This document shows, in pieces, positions 57,466-64,000 of a DNA stretch of 64,000 nt (position 1 is the first letter of the stretch; each line of letters starts with the position of its first letter). Both the position numbers and the translations under genes were made by a program. The DNA lies in contig CP099839.1 of the NCBI GenBank assembly GCA_030062745.1, positions 43,846,796 through 43,910,795 on the forward strand. Direction: 5' to 3'. Under the pieces are notes generated by a model. The model did no database searches and was not told where the DNA came from. It saw only the letters and a program-made list of their open reading frames with translations. This DNA comes from Capitulum mitella (taxonomy: Eukaryota; Arthropoda; Thecostraca; Pollicipedomorpha; Pollicipedidae).

Positions 57466-58377
57466 GCACGACGTAAACGCTCCTAAACTCCTCTCATCTT
57501 TTTTCGCACCATTCCTACGTCCACGTTTCGTCTTATTTGTTTATCTTTCGCTTCAGTTGGGCAACCGTATTGGATATCCATCCGCGCTCACACACATGTT
57601 GTGCGATCAGCCCCCCAAAACTCTTCTGTCGGAACGATTTGAAGTACGCAGGGTGGATTCATGCCTCAGGAGATCACTGGAATGTTCGCCTCCTCGAGTC
57701 GTTCAGCGTCTCCTGCGCACTATGAACGCAGGCGAGGTCAGGCCAGAAGGAGATCTCTAGCGGGATGGTGTGCTTCCACAGAAGACAACAGAGCCCGCCG
57801 CATACTCTTCTCGCCGGAGGCTGAGCCAGTCACGTTTGTTCCTGATGGCATGATGACAGGCTAGGTGACTCTTCGTGGACTGATGGCCACCCACATCATA
57901 AGTTTTCGTGAAACCTTATTCTCGGGCTTATACTTCAGGTCAGGTGTAACTCCGCCGTCTTCCATCATCAAATCAGCTCTCTCGCTGCGTTTTATCGGTC
58001 CGCGCGAGGGCTTCCGCAGTCGAGTCTTTTGCTTGCTTTGTTGTTCATCAGTAGGGTGAAGAACCTTTATTCGCTTGCTGTACTTGAAACGCGACTTCTT
58101 ATATTCCTGTACCTGACCCCCGCATCTCGCAGCATTCGTCGAACATACGTCCTGGATGTTCCAAGTTTCTGGCTAGAGGTCTTTAGGAGATCCCTGGTCT
58201 ACAGGCGGCGGTACGGAGCAGCTGACGCAGCAGATCTACCGTCATTTCTGAAGGTTTTGTCCTCTTGCCAGCTTCAGCTGGCTTCCGCGGTCTCCTATTG
58301 TTTTCATGATGTTGCGGATGGCACTTCTTGCCATGCCAAGCTTCTTGAAAAGTTCTGCTGTTTCGCTCAATTCTCAT
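57466..58377 (-). pseudogene. Tc1/mariner-type transposase fossil
   Basis: Pieces in shifting frames on the minus strand run in family order. They are an HTH-like segment (TSRTYVRRMLRDAGVRYRNI, about 58080-58160), a KLMMWVAIS stretch at the position of the V-M-V-W-x-x-I-S motif, and a C-terminal piece NTVAQLKRKINKSDETW (about 57490-57540). Stops and frameshifts separate them. No inverted repeat ends were located. Confidence 0.55.
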
Positions 58378-58554
58378 TTTGAGTTAAGTGTGACATACTT
58401 CGCCACACTGTCGCAAAGCATTTGTTTTCTTAGATCCAACGGGGTTAAGCATCCTTAGAAATGTGCTTGCGTGTTTGCAGCGATACATCTTGCTCATGTG
58501 GTAATTTTTCTTAATTCTTCATCAATTTTTTTTTATTAGAAAACCTTAAATTTT

Positions 58555-58853
58555 GACCAGTCTCATACTCAACCATTGCACTCATAAAGTTTTAAGTTCC
58601 GTCTTAAAAACACTGTCTCTTACAGCCATTTTTCACTTACTTTCAGCAGTACCAAAATGGCCCGAGGTGCTTCCTAAAAACGTGACCTGGCTCCGTCCCT
58701 GAGCAAAATAAAATTTCGAAAACTGGTGTTATACGTAGAAACAGTAGGTAGGCAAAATGGCCAAGTTTCGTGAAGCTGCTTTAAAAGTCCCGAATGACAA
58801 GCAGACAACCAGAGGGGGCTTCTGAAATCTCCCCCTCACGGTAAGAGGGTTAA
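58555..58853 (-). mobile_element. TTAA family A element, copy A6 (terminal fragment)
   Basis: It matches the first 300 bases or so of family A in reverse (TTTTAAGTTCCGTCTTAAAAAC, CTGGCTCCGTCCCTGAGC). It ends AGAGGGTTAA at 58853. The other side is lost. Confidence 0.75.
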
Positions 58854-59919
58854 GAGCCTTACAGTCCAAAAGGCAGAGACAGGCAGGCTCCTTCAACCTG
58901 GACTATTTTTCTGCGTCATATCAGCATAGACAATGGACAGGGGTCATATTTCCACCACCCTTTCTTTATTTTTCAATATGAACTTTGCACCGTTACATGG
59001 AATGAATCGCATTTCATTCTTCCATTGGCTCATGCTTTCATTTTTGTGTGTTTCTACGCACACCATGTTGTAATGTTATCCGGCTCGTGATGACTTGCCG
59101 AGAGGCGACTCTCCTCCGGCTAAGTTTGCAAAGACCAAGGCATTCGAACATGAAACCGTACTTTCCTAAAGGCTCAAACACGCCCGACAACCCTAGACGA
59201 CTCCAGCGGTTGCTGCTACCAGCTACATGACTCCAGCGGTCCAACGGTTGCCCGGGGCAACGCCGAACTGCACGTAAGCCATATACGTAGTGGCCACGTA
59301 TATGCAAATGGAGTGCGGCACCACAAATCACACACGTGAGATGCCATGGATGGCGATCTTGGAGAGACAGCAGGGTTTAGACCTTCCCACGTTTCAAGAA
59401 CTTTAACATCAGTACTGAGACAGGCTGGAAAGAAACAATCTTAAACCCTATGCATAGTCTTCTCTCTCCCCATAATTTTCGGGAATCCCCAGCCACGTTA
59501 GACCCTGTGGCTGGCGATGCCAATAAGACAATCTCAAAGAGATGTGGGTCACAGAACTGCTGGTGGAAGCAGCCTACTCATTTTCCTTTTTTTGCGGACT
59601 GATCGCCTGATCAGCGCATGGAGGAAAAACGTGTATTTCGCTGCCGGGCGGTACTTACTGATTTCCGAGTTCAAATAATTGTGAGCTTTGCCAGCAAAGC
59701 CCTGACTGGCGATTTTGTTCAAGGTATCTTATTCATATGATCCATATAGCAAGTTCCATGTCATGTCCATGTCAGTGATACCGATAGTTTGTTCTCGGTA
59801 AAACGCGTTTCGACACCGCAATAAAACACTTGTAACACACCATAGTATTTACTACAGTGTCAGTGGATTACCAGAGTATGACGTTTGCCAACAACAGATG
59901 GATGACGCCGCAGCACGGC
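58854..59919. other. Region downstream of the actin gene
   Basis: It should contain the actin 3' UTR on the right, but I see no consensus AATAAA on the minus strand. No gene or repeat was recognised. Confidence 0.4.
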
Positions 59920-61348
<1,429 letters not shown>

Positions 61349-62149
61349 TCAGTCAAATCTATGCAAGTCATTTTATATAATTCAAGTCCAAAGATCGGCA
61401 CGTAAAGGGAATGTTTCACTTTCGTGAGCTTCTCGTAGATAGGTTTAATGAGCCTAGGAGATGTTGCTGACTGAGTTTTCACTGCTCGTTTTTTTAATGT
61501 CTTCTATCTGACCAGAGATTCCTGCCATAGCCATGTTTTCAAATAACCCCTAAACGAATCGGCCTGTTGATATGAAATTTTTCTGTGTATATTTAGAGTT
61601 CTGACTTTATTAATGCCCAAGTCCAATTTTGAATGTGTGTAATCTTAAATCATTTCATCAATGATATCAATGGTGGCGATTCTAGTACCCTGGTGGACAG
61701 GCTGCTACATTATCTTCAACTGTCAACGCTGCCAGCCCAGCCGCTAGCATGACTTCAGGAAAGAAAGTTTCGCATAACATACTTGTAAGAAAGTCATGTG
61801 GTTTGCTGCTCATTTCCCCAAATTTTGACACCTGATTAACACGAGCACTGGAACGATGGGGCACTTTAATGCCCCCCACCTGTTCTTCTTGAATATCTCG
61901 AGAACGGAGCGGAGTTGGTTGCTGCTGCTACTTTACAACATTTACGGCAACCAAGTAACTCGTCATTTGATGAAAAAAAGAAAATCTGCCGGAAATTATT
62001 GATGTTTAAATCATTTTAAGTCATACAAACACACCGAAAATAACGGTTGTCGCTGACAAATGGGAACTTTACGAAAGGATTAGCGTTCTACGTAAGGTTA
62101 CCATTTGAACATAATCAACCGAAATCATGGGGGCATACATGATGGATGC

Positions 62150-62580
62150 ACTAAGACCAAAATCAAGGTCAGCAAGGTCAGGGTCATAAAAGGTCAGGGC
62201 CAACCAGCTTGTGACCTAATCAACTGTATAAAAAATACATTCAGACCCTAATAAAAACACGCGTAAGCACATTGATACGCTTACATATGCCACGGGCAGT
62301 GAAGGTCAAGGTCATCGAAGGTCAAGATCAACTATCTTGTGACCTGGGCCAGATTGGCTTTGCAACATGTCGATTTATATGAAATATGCATTCAAAGAAC
62401 CTGATAAAAACAAGTGCGCACACATTGATACATTTATGTATACCAGGATCAGTGCGGGTCAAGGCCATCAAAGGTCAAGGTTAACTATTTTGTGACCTGG
62501 GCCAGATTTGGTTTGTAACATGTCGATTTGTACGAAATATGCATTCAAAGACCCTAATAAAAGTACGTTTGGCACATTGA
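62150..62580. repeat. Tandem repeat of about 153 bp, three units
   Basis: Anchors GTGACCT(A/G) at 62211, 62339 and 62492 are each preceded by GGTCAAGG-type runs and followed by ATATGCATTCA and CACATTGATAC. The first unit lacks about 25 bases. The units are rich in AGGTCA half-sites. Confidence 0.75.
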
Positions 62581-62601
62581 TACACATATATACAGACATA
62601 C

Positions 62602-62602
62602 G

Positions 62603-62632
<30 letters not shown>
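62602..62632. repeat. (TA)n microsatellite
   Basis: About 30 bases of TA with flanking TATACA and TGTATA variants. Confidence 0.95.
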
Positions 62633-62635
<3 letters not shown>

Positions 62636-64000
62636 ATAGATATATACATATACATATGTATATATGCATATCTATATATATGAATACATAATTTTTGCTT
62701 TTCATAGGAGTCAGGTCGTGTAATTGAGCTCATAACGACTTTAGCGCAAATAGTTAGCATAAAACTTATTTTGGGTCAAAGATTTCATCAAGGCCAATGA
62801 CCTCGCTTCACTCCTTTTGACCCCGTGGATGTCAGTAAATGCTCGAGGTGATCAAATATACTGACATTGGCTATCTCTGCTGAAAATACGCCAAAAGATG
62901 CGTTTAACACCCTCATTACACTCAAGCTACATCAGTACTCCGTGCTGCTCGAAATTCAGTCTGCCAAAAATAAAAAAGATGATGCCATGTCAGTGACTCG
63001 ACATGCTCTCAACACGAAATCCTCCGGCAAAACGCCAAATGAATGGAAATTGCCGTATTCCACGTTTTAACACTTCAAGCACACACCCTTTTTTCGTTTC
63101 GTTCGAAAAGCCGGACGGAATTGGCTGTACGGGCCGACAAAGTGTCTAAAGTTGACCTTTTCGACCCCATATGACCTTGAAGATATAAATTTTGGGTCAT
63201 GAAAATTGGACACTATGTAGGTGTTTATGCCCCTACCTTACCCATTAAATTTAATGTCTGTAGCTCTTTCCGTTTCCGAGATCGGAGTGGGGGTACTTTT
63301 ATGCCCCCTTCCAGTGCGCGTTAGTGCGAAACACCCTTCCACTGCTCGTGCTAAGAAGACTTCAACCAGGAGAATCTCTGCCACTTGGGAAAGTTGTTTT
63401 GCCAGGCAATCGTAAGCATGCTTAATTTTAGTTCATTATGTGCTTATAACATAATACAAGATAACGTTTTGCTTTAAAAAGAGGTTTGCAAAATTTTGAA
63501 GCGATTGGTCACATCGATCAAAAGTTGTTGCCAAAAAAGGCTGTGACAGTAGTTTCTGGCCGCCTAATAGAAGAGTAATCCATTGTGATTCATTAGAAAC
63601 TATATTCCGGCGTGATCCACTGATTTGCTGCAATATGGACCTGTTCAGGCCAAAGAATGCAAGCGTTCCTTGGCTTGCGCCTGTGTGTGATGTCAGGCAA
63701 CAGACATAAATAGGGCATGACGACTGGGACAGACACGAATACTGTGGAAAACCGGCCTAAATCTCCGTAAGCATGGACCTTTGAGATGTAACATATGTCA
63801 CCTACAAATCGCCTTCTTACGCTTCAAGTTACAACTTGGCTTTCTTAGTCCAAAAGATTTGTTAAAGTGGAAGTAAATTTGATCAAGACAAAACATAAAA
63901 CCAATTTATGCAAAATGGAAGTTATCTGGGTCGGAAGAATTCCTTTCCAGAACGTTTCACGCATCGCATACTTGTCAATGACTAAGAACAGAAAAGCCGT

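Overview
The window looks like animal nuclear DNA, most likely from an arthropod (a crustacean is possible; the species cannot be told). Genes are split into short GC-rich exons with GT...AG introns. There is a conserved 376-residue actin. Several dispersed tracts of the TTAGG/CCTAA pentamer, the usual arthropod telomere repeat, are present. Nothing prokaryotic was seen.

Layout: three genes are supported, all on the minus strand. (1) Positions 1-3905: the 5' part of a ZFAND5/6-type A20 zinc-finger gene, three coding exons, running off the left edge before its expected AN1 finger. (2) Positions 10759-31549: a 19-exon gene that I could join end to end with consistent intron phases (3936 coding nt, 1311 residues). 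It encodes an RRM, a MYND zinc finger, an RG-rich disordered region and four extended Tudor domains. This is the architecture of TDRD1/Vreteno/Veneno-type piRNA-pathway scaffolds. (3) Positions 59920-61333: a two-coding-exon actin gene with several unusual substitutions.

Between the Tudor gene and actin lies a 28-kb block rich in mobile elements. Two families of about 1.2 kb (called A and B here) have TTAACCC...GGGTTAA ends and sit at TTAA, like piggyBac-type non-autonomous elements. One B copy has inserted into another with a clean TTAA duplication. A 3.68-kb hAT-like element with an 8-bp target duplication and a decayed BED-finger exon has split one A copy. Degenerate minisatellites, a long hairpin and a Tc1/mariner transposase fossil complete the block.

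The most unusual structure is in intron 17 of the Tudor gene. A 77-bp minisatellite is built from that intron's own 3' splice site plus the first part of exon 18, giving about nine copies of the acceptor. The donor of the preceding exon is triplicated at an 18-bp period. All three genes are independent transcription units; nothing shows they act together.
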